A stretch of 64,000 nt of DNA from Bacteroidota bacterium (lineage in GTDB: Bacteria; Bacteroidota; Bacteroidia; Chitinophagales; Chitinophagaceae), in NCBI GenBank assembly GCA_023409975.1, contig JAEYQO010000039.1:1-64000 (forward strand). Direction: 5' to 3'. The notes beneath the pieces are model-generated. The model made no database searches and was not told where the DNA came from. It worked only from the letters and a program-made list of their open reading frames with translations. A program made the position numbers and the translations under genes. Below are positions 1 to 7,214 of this stretch, piece after piece. The number at the start of each line of letters is the position of its first letter. Position 1 is the stretch's first letter.

Positions 1-1
1 C

Positions 2-88
2 AAGCGGGAGCTGGACTGCCTGCGAAAGGGCTTGTACGGACCGGAGGGCCGGGAGTTTAAGGCGTTGATGAAGCGGTTGATTAAGTAG
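2..88 (+). CDS. C-terminal tail of a gene cut by the window start
   Basis: The second frame is open from the first bases and ends with TAG at 86-88. It gives the last 28 residues of a Lys/Arg/Leu-rich protein. No family can be recognised from so short a piece. The neighbouring frame closes at 58-60, so this is the likelier reading, but even the existence of the gene is an inference. Confidence 0.4.
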   Translation, partial: KRELDCLRKGLYGPEGREFKALMKRLIK

Positions 89-388
89 GGGGAGTCCGAT
101 AACGGTTTTTCGTAGAAATTGGGATCCATGTAGGGAATAACCTGCAATCAGAATCTAAACTAATGATTGCTTTTGACGCAGAGTTGTTCTCACCATCGTT
201 CCCGGATGTTCATCCACCTCATCCGGAAGGGTACTTTCAATCAAACAAAGGCAAGTTTAAACTTGCTATATGTCAAATGACAAAACGGAACTGGAATCAC
301 CTGTCAGCGACAACACGTCTACAGTAGTTTTCACCTGTAACGTAACACCCGAAAAACACACCATAGCTACTGTCTGCTACAGCCCCTC
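89..388. other. 300-bp intergenic stretch, nothing convincing
   Basis: The stretch lies between the cut gene and the stop of the minus-strand TonB-domain gene. It contains one 54-codon ATG reading frame (163-327, plus) with no recognisable sequence, no clear promoter box and no strong hairpin. I see no supportable feature. Confidence 0.4.
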
Positions 389-1102
389 CTAATCCAATGG
401 CTCAAACGACTTCGTACAATATCGATCGCGAACGCGTTTGATCTCGCGGGGACTGTACCTGGAGAGCAGGGCCAGTTTTTCACAGACATTGCAGTCCAAT
501 CCCAACTCATTTGATGTCTTTTTAAGCCCATCAATGGCATCCAGATGCAGGAAGTCAGCCTGATGTGCTTTATTGTACCAATAGTGCGCGGCCGCTACTT
601 CTCCGGCTTTCAGGTGCTTCTTCGCTTTCACATAATGGTCATGAGCCTCCGGACAGTTCAGGAATTCTCCACTGATCTTACGGAGCAGGCTGATCTGAGC
701 CAGGTTGTAATTCTGATCATCCTTATGCTCTCTGAAGCTACCGTAGACAAAGACAATCGTTTTGCGCATCTCAACAGGTACACCGTCTATGCTGCCGGGG
801 ATCCATTGATTGTTGGTCTGATAAATAAATTTTAGAGCGTGTTCGTCTAATGCCCGGTTGACACTGTGAAGAATCCGGATACTGTCCAGGGAACCATCGG
901 TCCGCACTTTAAATTCTGCAACGACAGAACCGTGGATACAACTGTCAATGGCGACCTGAGGAGGTTTTATGAAATTCTCAAGCAGGGCACTTCGGAATTC
1001 GAAATCACCCAGCTTGTGCTGTGGTGCAACTTTTTTCTGAGCGTCAACATGACAGAATACAAACAAGAGAAGCGTGGTAATCCAGGTACGGTTAGGGGAC
1101 AT
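389..1102 (-). CDS. secreted protein with TonB C-terminal-like domain
   Basis: 237 aa. Residues 1-21 form a signal peptide (basic start, hydrophobic core, ending near VDAQ). Residues about 45-120 look like a TonB_C domain: an alternating strand pattern with the G-x-V-x-A-x-F-x-V-x-x-D-G-x-L core and a later basic strand. The remaining 115 residues are helical and Cys-containing, with a TPR-like feel (KAKKHLKAGEVAAAHYWYNK). Classical TonB has an N-terminal anchor and a Pro-rich spacer; both are absent. This is therefore a periplasmic or surface protein using the fold, not an obvious energy transducer. It is solitary, with opposite-strand genes on both sides. The family call is good; the function is unknown. 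Confidence 0.65.
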   Translation of the reverse strand: MSPNRTWITTLLLFVFCHVDAQKKVAPQHKLGDFEFRSALLENFIKPPQVAIDSCIHGSVVAEFKVRTDGSLDSIRILHSVNRALDEHALKFIYQTNNQWIPGSIDGVPVEMRKTIVFVYGSFREHKDDQNYNLAQISLLRKISGEFLNCPEAHDHYVKAKKHLKAGEVAAAHYWYNKAHQADFLHLDAIDGLKKTSNELGLDCNVCEKLALLSRYSPREIKRVRDRYCTKSFEPLD

Positions 1103-1406
1103 GAGGGAAAAGAATTTAGAAAAGGGAAAGTTGGTTTGTCAGGTTTCAGTTAACTATTGGTTCTTAGGTTTTACGGCCTTAAAAGTAAAAAAGAGTTACA
1201 ATTTATGAAAGTCCTGTCTGTGGCAGCTCTTAGTGGACTGTTGTCAGAGATTCGTGAAGTAACCTTCAGGTGTGACATTGCCGGAGCTACTATGGGTCAG
1301 GGAACAAACAGCCAGTTAAACAGACATTCTCTCCAGTCCGCTGAGTTTATTCAACGCTGGATGCTTTCTTCTCCTTTCAAAGTTTTAAATTGCTTCAGTG
1401 AACAAT
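1103..1406. other. intergenic stretch between divergent genes
   Basis: About 300 bp separate the start of the minus-strand TonB-domain gene from the DUF58 gene. A 95-codon open frame from 1157 crosses into the DUF58 gene and looks like a shadow. I found no full TAnnTTTG box and no terminator. Both flanking genes must have promoters here that I cannot place. Confidence 0.35.
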
Positions 1407-2312
1407 ATGGAGATCAAACCACAGGCACTTCTGGAGCATTTTGAGCTGCTGGCCCGACAGGTCGTGGAGGGATTCATTATCGGACTCCATAAGAGCCCCT
1501 TCCACGGATTTTCTGTCGAGTTTGCGGAACACCGGTTGTATAATCCCGGAGACACGATCCGGCATATCGACTGGCGGGTGTATGGACGGACAGGGAAGCT
1601 ATTCGTGAAAAAGTACGAGGAAGAAACCAATCTTCGGTGTTGTCTCGTAATAGACACCTCCTCTTCGATGCATTTTCCCAAAGATGGACAGCGCCTAAAT
1701 AAGCTGCAGTTTGCCACACTTTCTGCTGCCTGTATCCTCCAATTACTCAAACGACAGTTGGATGCGGCCGCACTGGCCTGCTTTGATGAGGAGATTAGTT
1801 ACTTCTCTGCCTGCAGATCATCTCCGGGCCACTACCGGCTCCTTGTAAACGAGCTGGAGCGGCTACTTCGTTATGAACCATCGGGTAAGAAGACCCATGC
1901 CGCCGCCGCTTTACACCAGATTGCGGAGCAAATGCATAAGCGATCTCTCATTGTCATCTTTAGTGATATGATGGATGACGCGGAACATCTTGAAGAACTT
2001 TTCTCTTCCCTGCAGCACCTCCGGTATAATAAACATGAGGTGATTTTATTTCATATTGTGGAAGCGGAGCAGGAACAGGCGTTTGAATTTGAAAAAAGAC
2101 CTTATGAGTTCGTCGATCTTGAAACCGGTGACCGGTTGAAATTGCAGCCGCATCAGGTGAAGGAAGAGTACCGGAAGCAAATGCAGAACTTTCAGCGGGA
2201 TATTGCGGAAAAGTGCCACCAATACCAGATCGATAGAGTAGTAATAGACCTTTCAAAGCCTGTAGAACAGGTGCTATATTCTTTTTTAATCAAGAGAAAT
2301 AAATTGCTTTAG
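1407..2312 (+). CDS. DUF58 / von Willebrand A-like protein
   Basis: 301 aa from ATG 1407; a GTG three codons upstream (1398) would give 304 aa. The N-terminal half has the DUF58 signature GDxxRxIDWRxxxRTGxL followed by an acidic-aromatic stretch. The vWA fold then follows, with a MIDAS-like D-T-S-S-S motif (residues about 87-91) and a later FSDMMDD strand. DUF58 proteins are usually encoded beside a MoxR AAA ATPase and act as its partner in metal-dependent assembly or maturation. No MoxR gene lies on either side here. No signal peptide or membrane segment, so cytoplasmic. Family assignment is firm; role unknown. Confidence 0.88.
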   Translation: MEIKPQALLEHFELLARQVVEGFIIGLHKSPFHGFSVEFAEHRLYNPGDTIRHIDWRVYGRTGKLFVKKYEEETNLRCCLVIDTSSSMHFPKDGQRLNKLQFATLSAACILQLLKRQLDAAALACFDEEISYFSACRSSPGHYRLLVNELERLLRYEPSGKKTHAAAALHQIAEQMHKRSLIVIFSDMMDDAEHLEELFSSLQHLRYNKHEVILFHIVEAEQEQAFEFEKRPYEFVDLETGDRLKLQPHQVKEEYRKQMQNFQRDIAEKCHQYQIDRVVIDLSKPVEQVLYSFLIKRNKLL

Positions 2313-2336
2313 ACTCAATTAAATTTACTACCTTTG
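2304..2336 (+). promoter_or_regulatory. Bacteroidota-type promoter of yceD-rpmF-plsX
   Basis: The -7 box TACCTTTG is at 2329-2336 and a TTG at 2304-2306 lies 22 bp upstream, matching the Bacteroidota sigma-A pattern (TTTG/TTG, about 19-23 bp, TAnnTTTG). Transcription would begin near 2343, leaving a leader of about 125 nt before the yceD ATG. Confidence 0.6.
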
Positions 2337-2466
2337 CCACCCGTTTGAAGTTTGGGTTGCCATGGGCATTCCTGCTGAAACGATAGTTCTTTAGATGAGG
2401 TTTTTTAGTTGCCGTAACTGGGTGACTATGAACAGTCGAAGCACTTAAATCTGAGAGGACAAGTAA

Positions 2467-3021
2467 ATGAAACACAACCGGGAATTTGAGATCGCATGGC
2501 AGGGGTTAAAGCCCGGTGTTCACACTTTCCAGTATGAGATCGGTAATCGTTTTCTTGAGGACCGTGAGATTGAATCGGAGATTCAGGAACTGGACGCGCA
2601 GATTAAGCTGACGTTTGACAAGAAAGTGAATTTTTTCATGCTTCATTTCGATGTGGGTGGAACGGTGACACTTCCTTGCGACAGGTGTGGAGACGACTTT
2701 CAATTACAGCTTTGGGATGAATTCGATCTTTTGATCAAGCTGGCCGGAGAAGATGCTGATGAAATTGATGAGGAAAGCGACGTGGTGTTCATTCCGAGGA
2801 GTGAAACTGTGATCGACATCAGTAACTGGCTTTTTGAATTCGTCATGTTGAGCATACCTTTGCAACGGATTCATCCCGATAACCCAGACGGAAGTTCCGG
2901 GTGCAATCCTCAGGCTTTGAATCTTCTGAATCAACTCAGGGAGACTGAAGAGGAACCTAAAAGGGACATCTGGAAGGGGCTTGAGGCACTGAAGAACAAA
3001 ACCAATAAGAAGAGTAATTAA
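2467..3021 (+). CDS. yceD: YceD-family (DUF177) protein, 23S rRNA accumulation factor
   Basis: 184 aa. A conserved C-D-R-C pair at residues 71-74 follows a strand rich in beta structure, and an acidic central stretch (EDADEIDEESD) follows, as in DUF177/YceD proteins. A third Cys lies in a C-terminal G-S-S-G-C-N segment. In other bacteria YceD is needed for 23S rRNA accumulation and nearly always precedes rpmF. Here rpmF starts 46 bp downstream and plsX 23 bp after that, the classical order. It is the first gene of the operon and has a leader of about 125 nt with two tiny reading frames. Cytoplasmic. Confidence 0.88.
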   Translation: MKHNREFEIAWQGLKPGVHTFQYEIGNRFLEDREIESEIQELDAQIKLTFDKKVNFFMLHFDVGGTVTLPCDRCGDDFQLQLWDEFDLLIKLAGEDADEIDEESDVVFIPRSETVIDISNWLFEFVMLSIPLQRIHPDNPDGSSGCNPQALNLLNQLRETEEEPKRDIWKGLEALKNKTNKKSN

Positions 3022-3067
3022 CAGGGATTGATTTCCCGATCATATACAACATCAAAAATCGTAAACG

Positions 3068-3280
3068 ATGCCTAATCCGAAACGACGCCACTCACAGCAA
3101 CGCGGTGCAAAACGCCGGACGCACTATAAAGCAGAAGCAGCCACCTGGAGCATTGATCCGGTAACTGGCGAAAGTCATCTGCGTCACCGCGCCCACTGGG
3201 TAGAAGGGAAACTTTACTATCGTGGAAAAGTAGTTGTGGACAAGAATCCAGCTACAGCAGAAGGTGAATCAAATCAATAA
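3068..3280 (+). CDS. rpmF: 50S ribosomal protein L32
   Basis: 70 aa, basic, beginning MPNPKRRHSQQRGAKRRTH, the standard L32 N-terminus. The middle (SHLRHRAHW) and the GKLYYRGKVVV strand also fit L32. The zinc Cys pairs of some L32 proteins are absent, as in many zinc-independent forms. It lies between yceD and plsX in one transcription unit, linking ribosome assembly to phospholipid start. Confidence 0.96.
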   Translation: MPNPKRRHSQQRGAKRRTHYKAEAATWSIDPVTGESHLRHRAHWVEGKLYYRGKVVVDKNPATAEGESNQ

Positions 3281-3303
3281 ACCGGCAGAACCAGCATTTT
3301 AGA

Positions 3304-4257
3304 ATGAAGATAGGGCTTGACATCATGGGTGGCGATTATGCGCCAGCCGAGGCTATTAAAGGTGTTCAACAATTCTTCGGGGAGACAGATGACCCTTCGG
3401 TTCATCTGCTTCTCATAGGTGATCCTCAGGCAGCGGCACCTCATCTTCCTTTGCTGGAACCATTTCAGGACAGATACACACTGGTTGAAGCACCAGAGGT
3501 TATCGGTATGCATGAGCATCCCACAAAGGCCCTGAAAGAAAAACAACAGTCGAGCATAGCGATCGGCTTTGGTCTTTTAGCGAGGAACAAAGCCGATGCT
3601 TTCATCTCTGCTGGAAATACAGGCGCCATGATGGTCGGCTCCATGTATTCTGTAAAGACCATCGAAGGTATTCTCCGCCCCACAATCGCTACACCGGTGC
3701 CTCGCACGGATGGCACATACAGCCTGCTACTTGATGTTGGCGCCAATGCCGACTGCAAACCCGAACACCTCGTACAGTTTGCCCAGTTAGGTTCACTCTA
3801 TGTCCAGCACATCTGGGGAGTCGAAAACCCCAAAGTCGGTCTGCTGAACCTGGGCGAAGAAGAAGGTAAGGGCAATTTGCTTTGTCAGGCTACCTATCCT
3901 CTGCTGAAGGAGAATTCTCAAATCAATTTCGTTGGTAATATCGAAGGTCGTGACATGTTCCTACACAAAACAGATGTCATCGTTTGTGAGGGTTTTGTAG
4001 GTAATGTTACGCTGAAAATGGCCGAGTCTATCTACCAGATATTCACCGAGCGGGGTATCAAGGACAGCTTCCTGGATCATTTCAATTACGAATTTTACGG
4101 AGGGACACCTATCCTGGGTATCAACAGTCCGGTCATTATCGGACATGGAATTTCCCACGCACTAGCCTTTAAGAACATGATCGCTGTGGCCAGTAAGATT
4201 GTTCAGGCTGATCTGATGGGAGCTTTCAAGGCTCGTTTTGCGCAGGCTGCTGTTTAG
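3304..4257 (+). CDS. plsX: phosphate acyltransferase PlsX
   Basis: 317 aa, close to the usual 320-340. It makes acyl-phosphate from acyl-ACP for the first acylation of glycerol-3-phosphate. The N-terminus IGLDIMGGDYAP and the SAGNTGA segment are diagnostic for PlsX. Later motifs LLNLGEEEGKGN, FVGNIEGRD and CEGFVGNVTLK are also typical. Soluble and membrane-peripheral in other bacteria. It is the last gene of yceD-rpmF-plsX. Its TAG (4255-4257) overlaps the TAA of the convergent lipoprotein gene (4254-4256), so the two genes end on shared bases. Confidence 0.97.
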   Translation: MKIGLDIMGGDYAPAEAIKGVQQFFGETDDPSVHLLLIGDPQAAAPHLPLLEPFQDRYTLVEAPEVIGMHEHPTKALKEKQQSSIAIGFGLLARNKADAFISAGNTGAMMVGSMYSVKTIEGILRPTIATPVPRTDGTYSLLLDVGANADCKPEHLVQFAQLGSLYVQHIWGVENPKVGLLNLGEEEGKGNLLCQATYPLLKENSQINFVGNIEGRDMFLHKTDVIVCEGFVGNVTLKMAESIYQIFTERGIKDSFLDHFNYEFYGGTPILGINSPVIIGHGISHALAFKNMIAVASKIVQADLMGAFKARFAQAAV

Positions 4258-4949
4258 CCCCTCAGTTCCACACCTTTTTCTTTCAGATATTTTCTCGTAA
4301 AGGCACGGGGAAGTATCCGGTTGATCTGTTCGGGATACTTGTATTGCCGTATTTCATTGAGCCGGGTATTGATCACCCATACTGCTGGTCTAAAGATTTC
4401 ATCTCCATCATCATCTGTAAGCCCCATAATCGCAAGGTTCTGATGATCAACCCATAGCGCTAATTCAAACACGCAGGCAGGTCCGCAAAAGAGATATCTT
4501 GTCCGTATCCCTGTATTTGGATTCACTACTGCTACTTCACTGTCTGGTTCACCCCTTCGAGCCGTCCGTTTACCATTTTTGTTTTCAATAATGAGAGAAT
4601 AACTGTAGATGTCGGCAAATGCAGAAGAGTCAGGGTTATAAACCAGCACGGGGCCATAAGATGTATAAAAGCTGGAATCGAGCGCCATCTGCCGCTGAAG
4701 GATTTGCGCCTGAGAGGATGTGACCTCTATAAACTCCTCCATCTCAAAGAAAGGATGCTGTTCCCGGTGGAAGTCTTCCCAATATTCATTTACACTTAAA
4801 GAGTCAAGCACCCTTAACGGACGCTCTAAAACTGTATTGGTAACTGAGTCTGGGTTTGGAGACAGTTCCTTTCCGCCTGGTGCTTCTCCGTCGCCACAGG
4901 CTGCAAACGTGATTGAAATCAGAAAGAGGCAAATTCGATACTGTTTCAT
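4254..4949 (-). CDS. hypothetical lipoprotein
   Basis: 231 aa from ATG at 4947-4949, chosen because it directly precedes a lipoprotein signal (MKQYRICLFLISITFAAC, lipobox Cys at residue 18). A longer frame to 4985 would bury that signal. After the Cys comes a Gly/Pro/Ser spacer, then a mixed alpha/beta domain with a C-x3-C pair (FCGPACVFE). No family recognised. It ends tail-to-tail with plsX with overlapping stop codons. Probably anchored in the inner or outer membrane, facing the periplasm. Confidence 0.75.
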   Translation of the reverse strand: MKQYRICLFLISITFAACGDGEAPGGKELSPNPDSVTNTVLERPLRVLDSLSVNEYWEDFHREQHPFFEMEEFIEVTSSQAQILQRQMALDSSFYTSYGPVLVYNPDSSAFADIYSYSLIIENKNGKRTARRGEPDSEVAVVNPNTGIRTRYLFCGPACVFELALWVDHQNLAIMGLTDDDGDEIFRPAVWVINTRLNEIRQYKYPEQINRILPRAFTRKYLKEKGVELRG

Positions 4950-5154
4950 GGCAGAAATATCGGAATTTATTCTGAGCCTTGCCAACCCCGTCGGGAAACA
5001 GGAATAACAGGGGGACCCGGAGCATTACTAACCCGAATATATTACGATGTTTATCACCACCAGAATTCAGGGCTTACTCGCTGAAAGTCAATAGTAGAGC
5101 CTGTTTGAGCAGGTTCGTTCAAATGTTAAAGTCTGTAATTACTGCTGTAAATCC

Positions 5155-5186
5155 TTGTTTTACAGCGTAATTTTTATTTAATTTTG
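5155..5186 (+). promoter_or_regulatory. rnpB promoter
   Basis: TTG at 5155-5157, a 21-bp spacer and TAATTTTG at 5179-5186 form a near-ideal Bacteroidota promoter. The predicted start, about 5191-5193, coincides with the first pairing strand of the RNase P RNA. An 8-bp inverted repeat (5144-5151 with 5159-5166) brackets the -33 element. Confidence 0.75.
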
Positions 5187-5190
5187 TATT

Positions 5191-5562
5191 GACTACTGAA
5201 AGCTGGGTTATCGCCTTAGTCTTAGGGAGGAAAGTCCGGACAGCAAAGAGCAGCGCACCACCTAACGGGTGGGTTCCCTTCGGAGGGAGGGAAACAGAAA
5301 GTGCCACAGAAAATAACCGCCTGCTTTACTGGAGGTAAGGGTGAAAATGTAGAGTAAGAGCCTACGCTGGATATCGGTAACGGTGTCCTGGGGTAAACCT
5401 TGCGCGCTGAAATGCCAAATAGGCAATCGATTGAGGACTGCTCGTCCGAGGTTGTGGGTTGGCAGATTGATCCGGTCAGTGATGAACGGACCAGATAAAT
5501 GATAACCAGCTGCGGGACCATACGCAGTGACAGAATCCGGCTTACAGGCTGATGTAGTTGTT
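5191..5562 (+). ncRNA. rnpB: RNase P RNA (M1-like, type A)
   Basis: This is the catalytic RNA that trims tRNA 5' ends. Conserved blocks are present in order: GAGGAAAGTCCGGAC near 5226 (CR I), ACAGAAA near 5292 with the AACCGCC block, GGTAAGGGTGAAA near 5336, and near the 3' end GGACCAGATAAATGATAACC and ACAGAATCCGGCTTACA. The ends were set by pairing ACTAC near 5192 with GTAGT near 5554 and AGCT with GGCT to form P1. They could be off by several bases. It has its own promoter and terminator. Confidence 0.95.
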
Positions 5563-5577
5563 TTGGTTAAATGATGC

Positions 5578-5618
5578 GAGCGCCCTGGTATCGTCCGGGC
5601 GCTCTCTTATTTTATTAG
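5578..5618 (+). terminator. rnpB terminator
   Basis: A perfect 8-bp stem GAGCGCCC/GGGCGCTC (5578-5585 with 5597-5604), 11-nt loop, then a T-rich tract. Confidence 0.85.
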
Positions 5619-5634
5619 TCCTATGGATTGGCGA

Positions 5635-5874
5635 CTAGTCCTGATTATCGCGCCATTCGTAGACCCAGGAACTCTGGATCATTTCAAGATGACCTTCGTT
5701 ACAGTCTTCTCTCTTACCCACGAATCCTGGTAGTTCAAGTACCCAGTCAATCAGTTCGGTGAACCGTACTCTGTAGATCTTGCTCTCATTGAATTCGTCG
5801 CCGAAGCGTTCGTAAAGTTTAAGTGCAATGTCTTCGTAATCAGTCCAATGGATGGGTGGCTCGTAGTGGTTCAT
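5635..5874 (-). CDS. iscX: IscX/YfhJ iron-sulfur assembly protein
   Basis: 79 aa, very acidic. The order of IscX features is visible: HWTDYEDIALKLYERF, then VRFTELIDWVLELPGF, then a closing IQSSWVYEWRD helix. IscX binds IscS and modulates iron delivery during Fe-S cluster assembly. It lies 10 bp downstream of the ferredoxin gene, reproducing the fdx-iscX end of ISC operons. The desulfurase gene is 14 kb away, so the operon is split. Confidence 0.9.
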   Translation of the reverse strand: MNHYEPPIHWTDYEDIALKLYERFGDEFNESKIYRVRFTELIDWVLELPGFVGKREDCNEGHLEMIQSSWVYEWRDNQD

Positions 5875-5884
5875 ATCTTCGTTT

Positions 5885-6220
5885 TTACTCTCCGTGAATT
5901 AATGATTGGTCAGGTACTGTTACTTCCAATACGCCCTCTCCATCTTCTAGCACACATTGGCAACCGAGGCGGGAGCTCAGCTTTGGATTTCTCGCGCGGT
6001 CTATAAAGTCCTCTTCGCGATCGCTGATCTCAGGCACATAGTCTTCGCCCTTTTCAAGATAGACATGACACGTGCTGCAGGCGCAGACCATGCCACAGTT
6101 ATGGTGCAATTCTATGTTGTTATCAAGTGCTACTTCCAGAATGCTTTGTCCTGCTTCGACATTCTCAATAGTTACAGGTTCCAGTCCTTTTTCTTCAAAC
6201 TTAAAATGAATTGTGTACAT
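5885..6220 (-). CDS. fdx: ISC-type [2Fe-2S] ferredoxin
   Basis: 111 aa, the adrenodoxin/Fdx class that supplies electrons to Fe-S cluster assembly. The four cluster ligands are C42, C48, C51 and C87, the same spacing (x5, x2, x35) as E. coli Fdx, with C46 and C89 as extra cysteines. The SRLGCQ motif around the fourth ligand is typical. Transcribed with iscX downstream. A TAACTTTG box lies 25 bp upstream of the start. Confidence 0.93.
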   Translation of the reverse strand: MYTIHFKFEEKGLEPVTIENVEAGQSILEVALDNNIELHHNCGMVCACSTCHVYLEKGEDYVPEISDREEDFIDRARNPKLSSRLGCQCVLEDGEGVLEVTVPDQSLIHGE

Positions 6221-6244
6221 GTCTCAGATCCGTCTGATTTGCGG

Positions 6245-6252
6245 CAAAGTTA
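6245..6252 (-). promoter_or_regulatory. -7 box of fdx-iscX
   Basis: Minus-strand TAACTTTG. The distance to the fdx ATG (6220) is 25 bp. No clear -33 element. Confidence 0.5.
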
Positions 6253-6354
6253 ACCAATCTGAACATGCATAAGGGGAAACGAACCGGGGCACTATATAAG
6301 TTGTTGATAGATCGATAGAATGACCTATCTGACGGCAATGCTTAACTTCATTTC

Positions 6355-7212
6355 ATGATTCGTTTTATTGTCATAGTTGCTATCTGCTTTATCGCCGCCA
6401 TCAATGCAGAAGGTCAACAGATTCTTTCGCACAAGTCACAACCTATCACCATTGGAGCGTCCTATAAGATCTTTTCAGAATCGCTGAATGAGGACCGGAT
6501 CATTAATATCTACTTTCCTGCAGAATATGCTTCTCAGGATACAGTCACCTATCCGGTGATCTTTCTGCTGGATGGTTCGCTGGATGAAGACTTCCACCAT
6601 GTCTCCGGACTGGTGCAGTTTAACACCTTTCCCTGGGTGCAGCGAATGCCGCCTGCGATAGTCGTTGGTATTGCGACGGTTAACCGTCTACGCGACTTTA
6701 CCTTTCCGTCTACTATCAAGGCGGATCAGGAACGCTTTCCTACCGCAGGAGGATCAGCATCCTTTACCCGGTTTCTCAAGGAAGAATTACATCCGTTTGT
6801 CAAAAGCAATTTCAGAACGCGAAGAGATTTCACATTAGTGGGGCAATCGCTGGGGGGACTGATCGCAACCCATTTACTTTTTCAGCAACCTGACTTGTTT
6901 GACAGATATCTGATCGTGAGCCCTTCACTTTGGTGGGATGGGGGATCTCTTTTAGAGACTGATCTCACAGGGCTCAAAAATCAGCTGGGCCATAAGAAGG
7001 TTTTTATCGCAGTTGGTAAAGAAGGTTTAACGCCAGGCGAACATCCCCGTGTGATGGAGGTCGATGCAAATTTGCTGGCAGACAAACTAAGATCTGTCGG
7101 TGAAGTAGTTGTTCATTTCGATTACCTGCCGGAAGAGAACCATGCAACGATCATGCATCAGGCGGTAATGAATGGGTTTAACTGGCTGTTCGGCCAACAG
7201 GAGGAAGATTAA
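6355..7212 (+). CDS. secreted esterase, alpha/beta hydrolase (putative esterase D / IroE-like)
   Basis: 285 aa. Signal peptide at residues 1-21. The hydrolase core has a YPVIFLLDG strand, the oxyanion-side WVQRMPPAIVVGI segment and the nucleophile elbow GQSLGG. A late HATIMH gives the catalytic His. The arrangement matches the esterase family that contains siderophore esterases (IroE/BesA) and related enzymes; the substrate cannot be read. The rhomboid gene starts 3 bp after its stop, so the two are probably co-transcribed. Confidence 0.85.
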   Translation: MIRFIVIVAICFIAAINAEGQQILSHKSQPITIGASYKIFSESLNEDRIINIYFPAEYASQDTVTYPVIFLLDGSLDEDFHHVSGLVQFNTFPWVQRMPPAIVVGIATVNRLRDFTFPSTIKADQERFPTAGGSASFTRFLKEELHPFVKSNFRTRRDFTLVGQSLGGLIATHLLFQQPDLFDRYLIVSPSLWWDGGSLLETDLTGLKNQLGHKKVFIAVGKEGLTPGEHPRVMEVDANLLADKLRSVGEVVVHFDYLPEENHATIMHQAVMNGFNWLFGQQEED

Positions 7213-7214
7213 GT

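Noticed and set aside
163..327. 54-codon ATG frame before the TonB-domain gene
   Set aside because: No recognisable sequence, no promoter box and no compositional sign of coding.
1157..1444. 95-codon plus-strand frame upstream of DUF58
   Set aside because: Overlaps the start of a well-supported gene and has no family features.
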